Below are positions 32,656-42,649 of a DNA stretch of 64,000 nucleotides, piece after piece. Numbering within the stretch: the first letter of the stretch is position 1; the number at the start of each line of letters is the position of its first letter. Origin of the DNA: Trema orientale (lineage: Eukaryota; Streptophyta; Magnoliopsida; Rosales; Cannabaceae); assembly GCA_002914845.1 (NCBI GenBank), contig JXTC01000054.1, forward strand, positions 989,941 to 1,053,940. The letters run 5' to 3'. The notes under the pieces were generated by a model, which made no database searches, was not told the DNA's origin, and saw only the letters and a list, made by a program, of their open reading frames with translations. Position numbers and translations under genes: made by a program.

Positions 32656-35600
32656 ATGGCGATGTGGGTCGAGTTAGCGAAGAACTTAGCGAAGGACCGT
32701 TCTCAGGTGGTGCCCATCTCGTTGTTCGTGGCCGTTCTTTGTCTCTGTCTCATCATTGGTCACCTGCTCGAAGAGAATCGATGGGTTAACGAGTCCATTA
32801 CCGCCATTTTCATGGTAAGCTTCTCTTTAAACTTTTCGCCTGGTTTTTATGCGTTGAACGATAAGTTTGGCATGTTTTGATCTGGGTTTGTGGTGTGCTT
32901 TTTAAGTTTGTTAAAATGTGCAAAAGAGAGCTTTACTTTTGTCATGAACAAATGCCCACTTCGTTTTTTATGGCTATAGTTTCAAAAACTGCTTCTTTAG
33001 CATTTTTTTTCAATGGATGACTGAATGGGAAGTTGGAAGGAATGAGACTCTGTTCATAATAAGCTTCTTTGGCTTGTTGTAATCTGGGTTTTTAATGTGC
33101 TTTTAAGCTGTTTGGTAAAACGTGCAAAAGAGAGCTTTCCTCTTGTTATGAACAAAATCCCACTTCGTTTTTTATGGCAATGGTTGTAAAAACCGCCTCT
33201 TGAGCACTTTTTTTCTGTGTATAAGCAAATGGGAAGCGGGAAGGAATGATACCCAGTTCGTGATAAGCTTCCCGTAGTCAAATACAGTGGTTTGAGGAAT
33301 TATCGGTTCTTATTACGAAAGGCTATTAGTAGTGTCTCTAAATTTGTTTATGCTGAACAGGGATGCATAGCAGGGACTATAATATTGGCTCTGAGTAAGG
33401 GGAAGAGTTCTCATATCTTGACTTTTGATGAAGAACTGTTCTTCATTTACCTTCTTCCACCAATAATATTCAATGCCGGGTAAGGTCGCCCTCCTTATGA
33501 CTCATTGGTATGGAATAGAGATGCATGATCTTTTGAAGTTTTAGGCTTGTCGTGCTTACTTGTACTTTCCTCAACGTATATCAGATTTCAAGTCAAGAAG
33601 AAACAGTTCTTCCAGAACTTCTTAACCATCATGCTATTTGGGGTGGTTGGTGTTTTCATTTCAGCATTTATAATAACGTCTGGTAATATTCGAATTACAC
33701 CTGTACATAACCTGTACTCAATTCCTCAAATTGTTTCCAACCTGTTGTGGGCTATTCTTATTGTTTTCATCCTACTGTTGACCTAGGCAGCAGGTGGCTA
33801 TTCCCTAAGTTGGGCTTTGTTGGTCTTAATGTGCGCGACTATCTTGGTGAGATACTTGTTTATTTCATCATAACCTATAAAAATACCATATGTATCTTTA
33901 TAGTATAAAACTATAATGCAAACGAACTTGTGGTTTGATTCAGCTATAGGAACAATATTCTCGTCAACTGATACAGTGTGCACCCTGCAGGTTAGTCAGG
34001 ACTTGAACTTGAGGTTTGGTTCTGTCCTGTTTCATTTAATTTTTTCTTGAACTACTTCAGACTTCAGTATTTGACCATTCGTCTGAATATCATATCTATA
34101 TTTAGGTGCTTCATCAAGATGAAACTCCTTTGCTATACAGCTTAGTATTTGGGGAAGGAGTTGTGAATGATGCAACATCAGTTGTACTATTCAATGCGGT
34201 CCAGAAGATTGATGTTACTCGGTTTAGTAGCAAGACTTTTTTCCGTGTCACTGGAGATTTTCTATACTTGTTCTTTACAAGCACAGCTCTTGGGATTACA
34301 GTAAGTTTATATGTGCTGAATGTATATGAAAAAAATGAATGACCAGTGACTTTAATTTTATCACAAGATGTATTTTTCCAATTATCAGTATTTCTTTTTG
34401 TGGAACCCATTCATTATTTACTTTTTGCTTACGTGTGTATTGTTGGGGATATCAGGTGTCGAAAATAATTATGCATTGGCATTTTTCTGTCTGATTGTTT
34501 AGTTTCTATTTTCTTCCAGTCTGGACTTTTGACGGCATATGTCCTTAAGACCCTGTGCTTTGCAAGGCAAGTGACTACTTCTGTGGTAGATTTGATGGAA
34601 TTTGACAGGACGTGGCATCTCTGTAAAATCTGTAGTTTCAACTTTTCAGCTAGTTTAATACATATTTATATAAATCTAATTTTTGTGTTTTCATACAGAC
34701 ATTCGAGTATTCGTGAAATTGCCTTGATGGTCTTAATGGCTTATCTATCATACCTGTTGGCTGAGGTAAAGATAAACTTCGAAGTTTACCTAATATATGT
34801 CGAAGTAGCTACGTTGTTGAAAATTTGGATATCAAATATTCATACAGTTTTTGGAAAAATAGCATTTCTTCTTTTCGTGTCTTTAGTTATTAAAATCTAG
34901 GTCACTTTTATTCAATTTTAATCACACCATACCAGTCATGACAAAAGGAAAGTTGAGGCTGTTGTCTCACATACACATAACGTCGAAATATTATTTTTTT
35001 CCCTTTTTGGGCGGGGGGACATTTTGAGAAAAATTGCCGGGCTGATCACCTCGTTCCTGTGTATTGCTTTTTTGAAATCCAGGCTCGTCTTTCTCATGTC
35101 AGAGGACCTCATTTTAACAGACATTTATCTTTTCGTTTCTTCCTGGAAGTTTTGTTATTATCCATCTTTTCTGCTATTCTGCAGCTGTTGGAACTGAGTG
35201 GAATACTTACGGTCTTCTTCTGTGGTATTCTCATGTCTCACTATGCATGGCATAATGTCACAGAGAGTTCTAGAATCACAACCAGGCATGTATGGGCAGA
35301 TTATGTTGGGAATTGGAACTTTGTATTTTGCAAAAATTCCTTATTTCTACCTAACGAGTCTTAAATGTCTTTCCTTGCATCTGCAGGCATGTATTTGCAA
35401 TGATGTCGTTTGTTGCAGAGACGTTCATATTTCTTTATGTGGGAATGGATGCTCTTGACATTGAGAAGTGGAAGATGTCCAAGTTAAAGTAGGACTTTCT
35501 CAGGTGATTAATACCAGTTGTATTCTCAGGTGTATTGTTCTCCTTTTCAAATGTTCTCTTTGTCACAGTTTCGGGACTTCCATAAGCATCTGGAGTACTC

Positions 35601-36501
35601 TAATCTTACTGATATCAATTGGACGCATTGCCTTCGTTTTCCCTCTGTCTGCTCTTTCCAACTACATGAATAGATCACACTCTGGGAGATCTAAAATCAC
35701 ATTCAACCAAATGGTTAGGAATCACATCTACAAAATATATAATTTGACTACAATCAATATAAAAAAGTGATTTCCTTTTTTTTTTTTTCCTTCTTCTTTC
35801 CGGAATGCTACCTTTTCAGATTGTCATATGTTGGGCTGGACTTATGAGGGGAGCTGTCTCTATTGCCTTGGCATTTGAACAGGTGTGTGCTTTGGTCACG
35901 TAAAAGTTCTGCGGGACTGTCATCTAATTGGTTTAATTATAATGCATTGACCATTTTGATGCTTTTTGCTCGTGAAGTTCACGTTTTATGGTGTTACCTC
36001 GGATCCACTTAATGCAACAATGATTACAATCACCATAATTGTCGTCCTTTTCAGTACGGTGGTATGTTATTATTCTATTCCAATGTGATTCCATTTGATC
36101 TTCGAATAAGAAGATTCAAAATCTTGCATCTGAGTTTTTCAGATCGTTCATCCTGAACTGCCAATTGTCGTTTGGGCATGCTTTGATTACGTCCTATAAT
36201 TTAGTACTTTCATAATCTCTAATAACAGGTGTTTGGTCTTCTAACTAAGCCACTAATAAGCTGTCTACTTCCCCATCATACGATTAGTCGAGAAAGGTCA
36301 AAAGACCTTAAAGAGGACATGGTCCTCCCTTTGCTCTCCTTCGAAGAATCTGCCGCAACCAACATCAACCGAGCCAAGGATAGCTTGTCCATGCTGATAG
36401 AAAGCCCCGTGTGCACCATCCATTCTTACTGGAGGAGGTTTGATGATGCCTACATGAGACCCTTTTTTGGTGGCCCTCACAACAATCAATCTCCGTCTTA
36501 G
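32656..36501 (+). CDS. NHX: Vacuolar-type Na+(K+)/H+ antiporter, NHX class I
   Basis: Fourteen exons: 32656-32814, 33361-33479, 33585-33682, 33787-33846, 33944-33990, 34106-34300, 34520-34566, 34699-34765, 35185-35285, 35387-35488, 35569-35713, 35820-35882, 35978-36061 and 36229-36501; 519 residues, the usual NHX1-4 length. The CPA1 exchanger moves Na+ or K+ into the vacuole against H+, for pH and turgor control and salt tolerance. About twelve membrane segments are encoded; the amiloride-binding motif FFIYLLPPI is at 80-88 and the transport-site pair N182-D183 is in GEGVVNDATS. MRGAVSIALAF and the cytosolic tail (LLSFEESAATN, then YMRPFFGGP) are typical of class I. Introns after 34566 and 35285 appear to use GC donors. 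The start is the first ATG after a G+C-rich leader and opens the conserved QVVPISLFVAVLCLC region. Exact paralogue number is not resolvable by eye. Confidence 0.93.
32876..33275. repeat. Tandem duplication of about 190 bases inside NHX intron 1
   Basis: Copy A (about 32876-33065) and copy B (about 33076-33275) share ATCTGGGTTT, GTGCAAAAGAGAGCTTT, CCCACTTCGTTTTTTATGGC, AATGGGAAG then GGAAGGAATGA, and finally AATAAGCTTC/GATAAGCTTC in the same order, at roughly 80 percent identity. Both copies are intronic and have no effect on the reading frame. Confidence 0.85.
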
Positions 36502-36844
36502 GTAAATGACTCAAGTCCATCACGGTTAAAGTCGAAGAAAAACACAGAGAGAGAGAGAGAGGGGGGAAAAAAAAAGTTACAAAAACGTCAAGAAATGTAC
36601 TCGGAATGACTCAAGGTGACACTAAGCATGCTTGTGTTGGAGGTGGTGACAAATTTACTTTGGCTATGATGATTGTTCCGAGGCCAAAAAGTGAAGATTG
36701 TATATGTTTTCTCAGATGATATTGAACTGTTTCTTATTTCTTTAGTATGTGGGTTCCCTATGTTCAAAGTTATTTATATGGAGCACAAATGAATTTTTGA
36801 GTCTGTATAATACTGCTGGGGACGTATTGTATATATGTTATGAT

Positions 36845-36850
36845 AATAAA
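36845..36850 (+). terminator. Probable NHX polyadenylation signal
   Basis: AATAAA stands about 345 bases after the NHX stop codon in a T-rich region. No other canonical signal was noticed between the stop and this point. Confidence 0.4.
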
Positions 36851-37510
36851 AGATTTATGTTTATCTAGAAGTGAATTTTTATCAATTTATGAGTCTCATT
36901 GTTTGATTCATTGCAATAATTTTTATCGGTCTCTTGTTTCTTTTTCGTCATTAAGCCGAAGAAAACCATGTACTTAATAGGCATGAAATACCGGTAAAGA
37001 TATGGATGGCCTCCACAAACTGATCGGATTGGATTCATACGGTGTAATCAAAATCAAGAATTGGTATATCCGCAAACAAACAGCTGGTTGTCTCTGCCAC
37101 ACCTTAAAAATTAAATTTCTTTGATAACTATCACTCCCACAAGAAGATTTTTAGTATTGCACGGGTGCATTCAATCATTTGCATACTTAAAATTTTGAAC
37201 GTACCACATTGTATCCAAACCAAAACAAAACTTGAAATGACACAAGAAATGAGGGACACACACATAAATATAAAGAAGACAAGATGCAAAATACACAAGA
37301 GGAGGATTATTATTATTTCTCAGAGTTGCGAACATTTCCACTGCCTTGCTTCAAGCCACTACAGATGAATGAAAAATAATGGTTAGATACGCAATATGAC
37401 ATACAAAGAAAGTGTAACATAGTAAAAATCCATGCCAACCACGTAACAATAAGTGAAAAAAATGTGTCCAGTTCTAATCTTAAATTTCAGTATTTCACTT
37501 GGTGTGACTA

Positions 37511-37834
37511 TTATGAGGACTTTGGAACCTTACCGTGGCATTCCTGTGGTGTTTTCAGTCCGCACTTCTGGGGCAATTCCATGGCTCGTTCAGGGTCGAC
37601 CCCGAATGCAGGAAGGGCAGCCTTGTAGTTACAGAGACATGGCAAATTCACCTGGTGAACAAGAGCGCAGCAGTTCTCATCCGGTGATTTGCCACTCAAT
37701 GCCGGTAGGCAGACCGTGAGCTGCTTTGAGTCAATGTTGCATAAGGTTATGGCACTGCCTCGGCCCAACAATGCTATCAAGCAAATGGCTAGCAGTATCC
37801 ACTGGACCACAACTTTGGCACCATTCCAAGCCAT
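37511..37834 (-). CDS. DIR1-like lipid-transfer protein
   Basis: A single frame of 107 residues. The secreted eight-cysteine fold binds long-chain lipids; DIR1 of Arabidopsis carries a systemic-immunity signal. A signal peptide spans residues 1 to about 28 (VVQWILLAICLIALLGRGSA). The eight cysteines are at 32, 42, 55, 56, 66, 68, 91 and 99 in the C-C-CC-CXC-C-C order, with leucine as the CXC central residue (C66-L-C68), as in DIR1. The closing block FGVDPERAMELPQKCGL also fits DIR1-type proteins (FGVDPELASALPKQCGL, from memory). After C99 the codons CAC G are followed by GTAAGG, a good donor, so the real protein may splice to a short 3' exon. As drawn, it ends GKVPKSS. Either form keeps all cysteines. 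Confidence 0.85.
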   Translation of the reverse strand: MAWNGAKVVVQWILLAICLIALLGRGSAITLCNIDSKQLTVCLPALSGKSPDENCCALVHQVNLPCLCNYKAALPAFGVDPERAMELPQKCGLKTPQECHGKVPKSS

Positions 37835-38867
37835 TTTTTTGTCTCACTAATGCTTAACTAAAGCTCTGACTCTGAGGGACAACCTTCTTTAGGTTGATTT
37901 AAAGGAGAGCTTTACAGTTTTTTATTGTTTGATTCTAAATTTAGGTATGTCATGTGAACCTAGTTGGTGAGCGAGGTCACGAGATGATGAAACAAACGAA
38001 TAAGGATATAAAAATCCACGAGGTTCAGAGGTCATGGTTCTGAATAGCTCAGTTACCTTCTTTTATTGCATGTTTAAGAAGTCAGCAAATTATTCTAAAG
38101 GCGCCCCAGTAGCACTGGATAAGAATTCAAACCTCACGGATTGTCATAGCCTTGTCCTTTTATCCATGCATATTTACATACCATGTTAACAGTAATAAAT
38201 TAATATTTACCATCAGATTTATTTATTAAGGTGGAAAGTCTAGAATATATTGCAGTACTTCGGTTGGAAGCAACTAAAAGATGTACATAACGAATAAGAA
38301 AAAGATATTGAAAGCAATGGTGATAACTGACATGGGGAATTGAATTCCATATATGGGTATTGTATGAACAAGGCCTATACATAAAATCACGAACGGTAAG
38401 CTGCAGATCATTGACACTAAATAATTAAACATCATTCATCACTGGAAAGTGAGCTAATAACAACTTCTTACATGATAGTTTGTTTCTCTACTTTCTGGCC
38501 TTTATACAGGTGTTAGAAACGTCCATGGGTCATTCTAACCTAACTCCCAAGTCAGTAAATCCAGAACCCTAGTGCCATGGCACCAATTACAAATATTTGC
38601 CATGAGCTCATACATTATATAGATAACTACAGCAACCCTATCAACGAGCCACACAACTGATCTGCAACTGCAAACAGAAAATAAAACACATCAAATTTTC
38701 TAAACAAAAAGTCAAGGTTGGAAAACCATCAGAAGAAAAGTGTCCAAAGTAAGATAATCCAGTGTTTAGCATGGATGGATGCTAAGATGTTAGTTTTCTT
38801 TTTCCTCGATTCAAAAGAGAAATAATCCGAAGCGGATTCAATTCTTACCGGTAGACCTGATAGCCAA
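37835..38867. other. Spacer between the LTP and SWIB genes
   Basis: Upstream of the LTP start there is a TATA-like TTTAAAT on the minus strand near 37900. From 38480 upward lies the likely 3' UTR of the SWIB gene, possibly with a spliced 3' UTR, since a donor (CCG/GTAAGA) stands at 38848, just after the stop. No gene was seen in between. Confidence 0.4.
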
Positions 38868-40879
38868 TCAGGGTTTCCTGGATATATGATTGCGTGTCAA
38901 AACTTCTGATATCCCCAAAGCTGAGATGCTTTCACAACCAAAGAGCTCCTGAAGCTTTGCATCACACAGTATAGCCATGGGGTTTAAAGGATCCTAAGTA
39001 TATGTCCAGGCAAAAAGGAATATGATTAGTACAGCTTAACTCCGAACACCATTCATCTTAACACTAATCAGGACTCAATTGACAACTAAGAATTTAGCTG
39101 AGAAAGATTCATAACTAAGGTCAACCACAAATCGTAATAGAGAAAAATAAACAAACAAGGAAGCTCAAATGAGCAAGGGCCATCGAAACTTAGAAGGATT
39201 GTGATATACGTGTTATGTCGAAAAATAAAAATGAAAACTTCGCACACCCAATTTTTAATCTTTAGGGTGGTGGAATAGTATGTTGCCTACCTCAAGATTA
39301 TTGACCTTTATGTATTCCCAGATACGTCTTAAAACCTCTGATTGGAGCATTTCCCTTCCACTAACACCAAAAAAATTTGCAAGTGTTTCAGATATTTTCA
39401 CAGAAAGATTAGCTTCTGTACTTTTTGTTGCAGACTCCACGTCCACCTTAGGCTTCTTAGGAACCGTCTGTTCTGAGAGCGTCAAAACAAGCAAGTCCTT
39501 AGTTTGAGTATCAAGTTTTTACATGCATGAAGATACTTAAACCATGAATTAGGCATATAGGATTCAAAGAAGCAAAACCAGATACATACTTGTAGGTTCC
39601 AGAGGTATAATATGTTTGGCTAGTAATTTGTTCATTTTGAACATATCAGTACAGTCTGTCTCAAATACCAACCGTAGCTCATCGTTGCAAATAATTTTCC
39701 TCTTGTTACTAGGATCCTGGAGATTATTTCTCCTAATGTAAGCCCACAGTTGCTTCACAATCTGAAAAATAGAAACAATGAGAAAAATTAAAAACCACCC
39801 TATAGTAGATAATAAAAAAACCAAATAAAATATAATCTATGGAGTCTGAACCTCGGTCCTAGGAAGAGCAGGTTGGCCAACAATGGCCTGAAGTTCAGGG
39901 GAAACACCGCAAAGCTTGTTTAGACCTCCTGGGCCACCTTTTCTCTTGGCTTTAGTTTGAGTGCTGTAATAGCAATGACAATAAGAGATAAATATAAACC
40001 TCAAAACATTCCATATGTAAACATACATATATAATGGCGTTGAAATGGAGTAAAATCTGTGACAAATTTATGCTATGGCCTCATTCAAAAATCAATTTTT
40101 CAGTTTGTTCTAGTTTGCATGGTCCAGATAACATGGTAAACAAAACTGAATTTCGCATATGCCTTGATTTTCTGGACAATTACGCAAAAGGGTATCCTAA
40201 AAACTAAGAAAGAAACAGTATCTCGCAAGAAAACACCGAAACTTAACAAAAGGGCAAGCTATTGAATCGCTCAAAACCCGTTTAAAACCCTAAAATCAAG
40301 CCTATCAACAAGTTAAATTATACTATCCTCGAAATTTCTACTCCCAGCCAAACAGAGCCGAGTATGCCAATCATAAAAGCATAAAATTAAATAAAATATG
40401 AAAGGAAAAAAAAAAAAAAGGGCGAAGGAACGGAAAACAAACCCCTCTTTGGGGCGGTCGGTGGCGGAGACGGACTCGTCGGCGGGGGCGGCGACCTCAT
40501 GTTTGGGCTGCGGAGGTTGCGGCTGGTGGGGTTGGAGGGAGAAGGTCTGGAAGGCGGAGGGGGTGGGGTGGAAATTAGGGTTTTGGTGAGGGGCAAAACG
40601 GTCATTGAGCTGAGGAGGAGGAGGCTGAGGCTGAGGCTGGTGCTGGTGGTGCTGGTGGTGGTGGTGGGGGTGTTGGTGGTGCGGCGGCACGGTGGGGTGG
40701 GATCGGAAGATGAGTTGGATCTGGGATCGGATGAAGTCGGCCTTGTGGGAGAGGTCGTGGCCGAGCTTCGACTCCAGCTGGGAGACGACGCCGTTCAGGG
40801 TGGTGGGCCCGCCGTTGACGGAGGAGGACTCCTGGATTAGGGTTTGCAGAGCCTGAGAGATTTCCTGGTCCGTAACCAT
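38868..40879 (-). CDS. DEK_C plus double SWIB/MDM2-domain chromatin protein
   Basis: Five coding exons: 40443-40879, 39852-39963, 39590-39761, 39291-39472 and 38868-38993; 342 residues. The N-terminal DEK_C-like helix bundle is at about 1-58 (VTDQEISQALQTLIQ, then LSHKADFIRSQIQLIF). A His/Pro/Gln-rich linker spans about 60-145. The first SWIB domain is at about 160-238 (LNKLCGVSPELQAIVG, then QLWAYIRRNNLQDP) and the second at about 266-338 (NFFGVSGREMLQSEVL, then RIWEYIKVNNLEDP and LFGCESISALGISEVL). This architecture matches the plant BAF60b/UAF30-type proteins such as At4g22360. Such proteins are expected in nuclear chromatin-remodelling or transcription complexes. The frame extends upstream to a Met at 40960, but that extension is encoded by TTC-repeat leader DNA, so the ATG at 40879 is preferred. 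Confidence 0.9.
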
Positions 40880-40885
40880 TTCTGG

Positions 40886-41035
40886 TACTCTTCTTCTTCT
40901 TCTTCTTCTTCCTCCACTTCTTCTTCTGCTTTCATATAACTTTCTCTCTCTAACCACCACTGCTCTCTCTCTCTCTCTCTCTCTCTCTCTAGAAAGCTTA
41001 TCTCTATCTTTCTCTCTCTTCGATCTTTTCTTTAC
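40886..41035. repeat. Pyrimidine-rich leader of the SWIB gene: TTC and CT microsatellites
   Basis: TTC repeats at 40889-40920 and a CT run at 40965-40990 lie directly upstream of the SWIB start. On the gene (minus) strand these are GAA and GA repeats, common in plant 5' leaders and core promoters. Confidence 0.8.
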
Positions 41036-41509
41036 CTTCTCTCTCTTTTGGGGACCGAAATGACGATACAGTCCACACTGGGGGAGTTTTACGTAACTAC
41101 CCTTAACTGTGAGAGTCGGAACTCGGAGCTACGAAGCTCTAATTGTGCTTTGCCACGTGGCGTCAGCCTGTGTGACCACTGATTCTAGTTTTTGCTAGCG
41201 ACCGAAATGTATTATGTCACTGGTAGGTTAGGAGGGGACGTAAAGGACGAATCACGGGTTGCCGCGTCACCTTCCGAATTGCCGCTAAATAACCATTTTT
41301 CGTTTTTGTTTTTTGTTTTTGCTTTGAAATGATACAGGATGTTAATTATTGCTATTTAATTGCTACATTCTCTATTTCAGGATATCAGTATGGCAAATTG
41401 AGCAAGATAGTTCTAATTTGGGTCAATTTGACTTTTTAGTTCACTTTTTTAAAATGACATTTCTAATACTTTCTAGGCAACAAAAAGTCTAAAATACCCT
41501 TGGCTCTAA

Positions 41510-41777
41510 ATGCCCTTATCACATAAGAGAATCAGCCAAGAGAGCGTCAAAATCGTCTTCCTCCTCCATTCATCCATACGCTCTCTCTCTCTCTCTCTCT
41601 CTCTATCTCACTCCCTCTCTTTCTCTCTCTCCATTTTTATTAGATCTGAGCCGGCCCAAACTAAATCGGCCTCGCACCTCACCCAATCCGAAAATCTTCC
41701 TCATCTCTCCATTGATCTTATCGAACCGTCCTCCAAGAGGACTCTGTCGCCTTCCACTTTGTCTCTCAAATCTCCCA
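41510..41777 (+). other. Gene-leader-like interior of the transposon
   Basis: A G+C-richer stretch with a CT microsatellite (41581-41604) followed by GATCTGAGCCGGCCCAAAC and CCTCGCACCTCACC. It has the texture of a plant 5' leader and could be captured host DNA. It is open in several frames only because the gap follows; no protein family is recognisable. Confidence 0.3.
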
Positions 41778-42232
41778 NNNNNNNNNNNNNNNNNNNNNNN
41801 NNNNNNNNNNNNNNNNNNNNNNNNNNNNNNNNNNNNNNNNNNNNNNNNNNNNNNNNNNNNNNNNNNNNNNNNNNNNNNNNNNNNNNNNNNNNNNNNNNNN
41901 NNNNNNNNNNNNNNNNNNNNNNNNNNNNNNNNNNNNNNNNNNNNNNNNNNNNNNNNNNNNNNNNNNNNNNNNNNNNNNNNNNNNNNNNNNNNNNNNNNNN
42001 NNNNNNNNNNNNNNNNNNNNNNNNNNNNNNNNNNNNNNNNNNNNNNNNNNNNNNNNNNNNNNNNNNNNNNNNNNNNNNNNNNNNNNNNNNNNNNNNNNNN
42101 NNNNNNNNNNNNNNNNNNNNNNNNNNNNNNNNNNNNNNNNNNNNNNNNNNNNNNNNNNNNNNNNNNNNNNNNNNNNNNNNNNNNNNNNNNNNNNNNNNNN
42201 NNNNNNNNNNNNNNNNNNNNNNNNNNNNNNNN
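41778..42232. other. Assembly gap (455 N)
   Basis: Unresolved bases. Frames that appear to run through this block are artefacts. Confidence 0.99.
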
Positions 42233-42475
42233 ATTCGTAATGATGTAAAACAAACTTTGACCAGCAATCACAAAATTGTGACTGCCAATAACAAAATTGT
42301 GAGTAATATAACAATTTAAAACATACCAAGAAAAGGCGTCATAAAAATTGTGACCATCAATCACAAAATTATGACACTACTCACGTCTTCGAAAATTCAC
42401 AATATTCGTAATGATGTAAAACAAATTATTCCGAAAAAAATCATTAGTCACAAAATTGTGACTACTAGTAACTAA
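42233..42475. repeat. Tandem repeat, 171-base period, next to the gap
   Basis: ATTCGTAATGATGTAAAACA occurs at 42233 and again at 42404. Between and after them the short palindrome CACAAAATTGTGA recurs in variants (CACAAAATTATGA, ACAAAATTGTGAG). The array probably continues into the gap, which may be why the assembly failed. Confidence 0.7.
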
Positions 42476-42649
42476 AAATAAAATGGTAGAAGGACAATTT
42501 CGGAATGACTTTTTTTATCTCTCCAAAAACAACTAAAAAAGTCATTATTTTGAACTATAAATGTCATTTTGAAAAAAGTGAATTAAAAAAGTCAGTTTGG
42601 CCCAAATTTGACTATCCATGTCAATTTCCCTATCAGCATCCTTTATTTT

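Larger units (their letters stand above)
41380..42641. mobile_element. Long-terminal-inverted-repeat DNA transposon (MULE-like), containing the assembly gap
   Basis: The left end (GGATATCAGTATGGCAAATT, then AATTTGGGTCAATTTGACTT and TTCACTTTTTTAAAATGACA) is answered at 42641 inwards by the inverse: GATGCTGATAGGG, AAATTTGGGCCAAACTGACT and TTCACTTTTTTCAAAATGAC when read on the minus strand. The inverted repeats are about 85 bases at roughly 80 percent identity. Long inverted repeats and a gene-like G+C-richer interior suggest a Mutator-like non-autonomous element. The interior is 41510-41777, the gap, then short tandem repeats. No transposase is visible, but 455 bases are unknown. Confidence 0.65.

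Noticed and set aside
36229-36501. Final NHX frame as a separate small gene
   Set aside because: It starts right at a splice acceptor and continues the conserved VFGLLTKPL region, so it is the last NHX exon.
40398-40840. Plus-strand 113-residue frame rich in Gly, Val and Leu
   Set aside because: It is the antisense image of the His/Pro/Gln-rich SWIB exon 1.
41510-42364. Several open frames running through the gap on both strands
   Set aside because: They consist mostly of unknown residues from the 455-base N block; their visible ends carry no family features.
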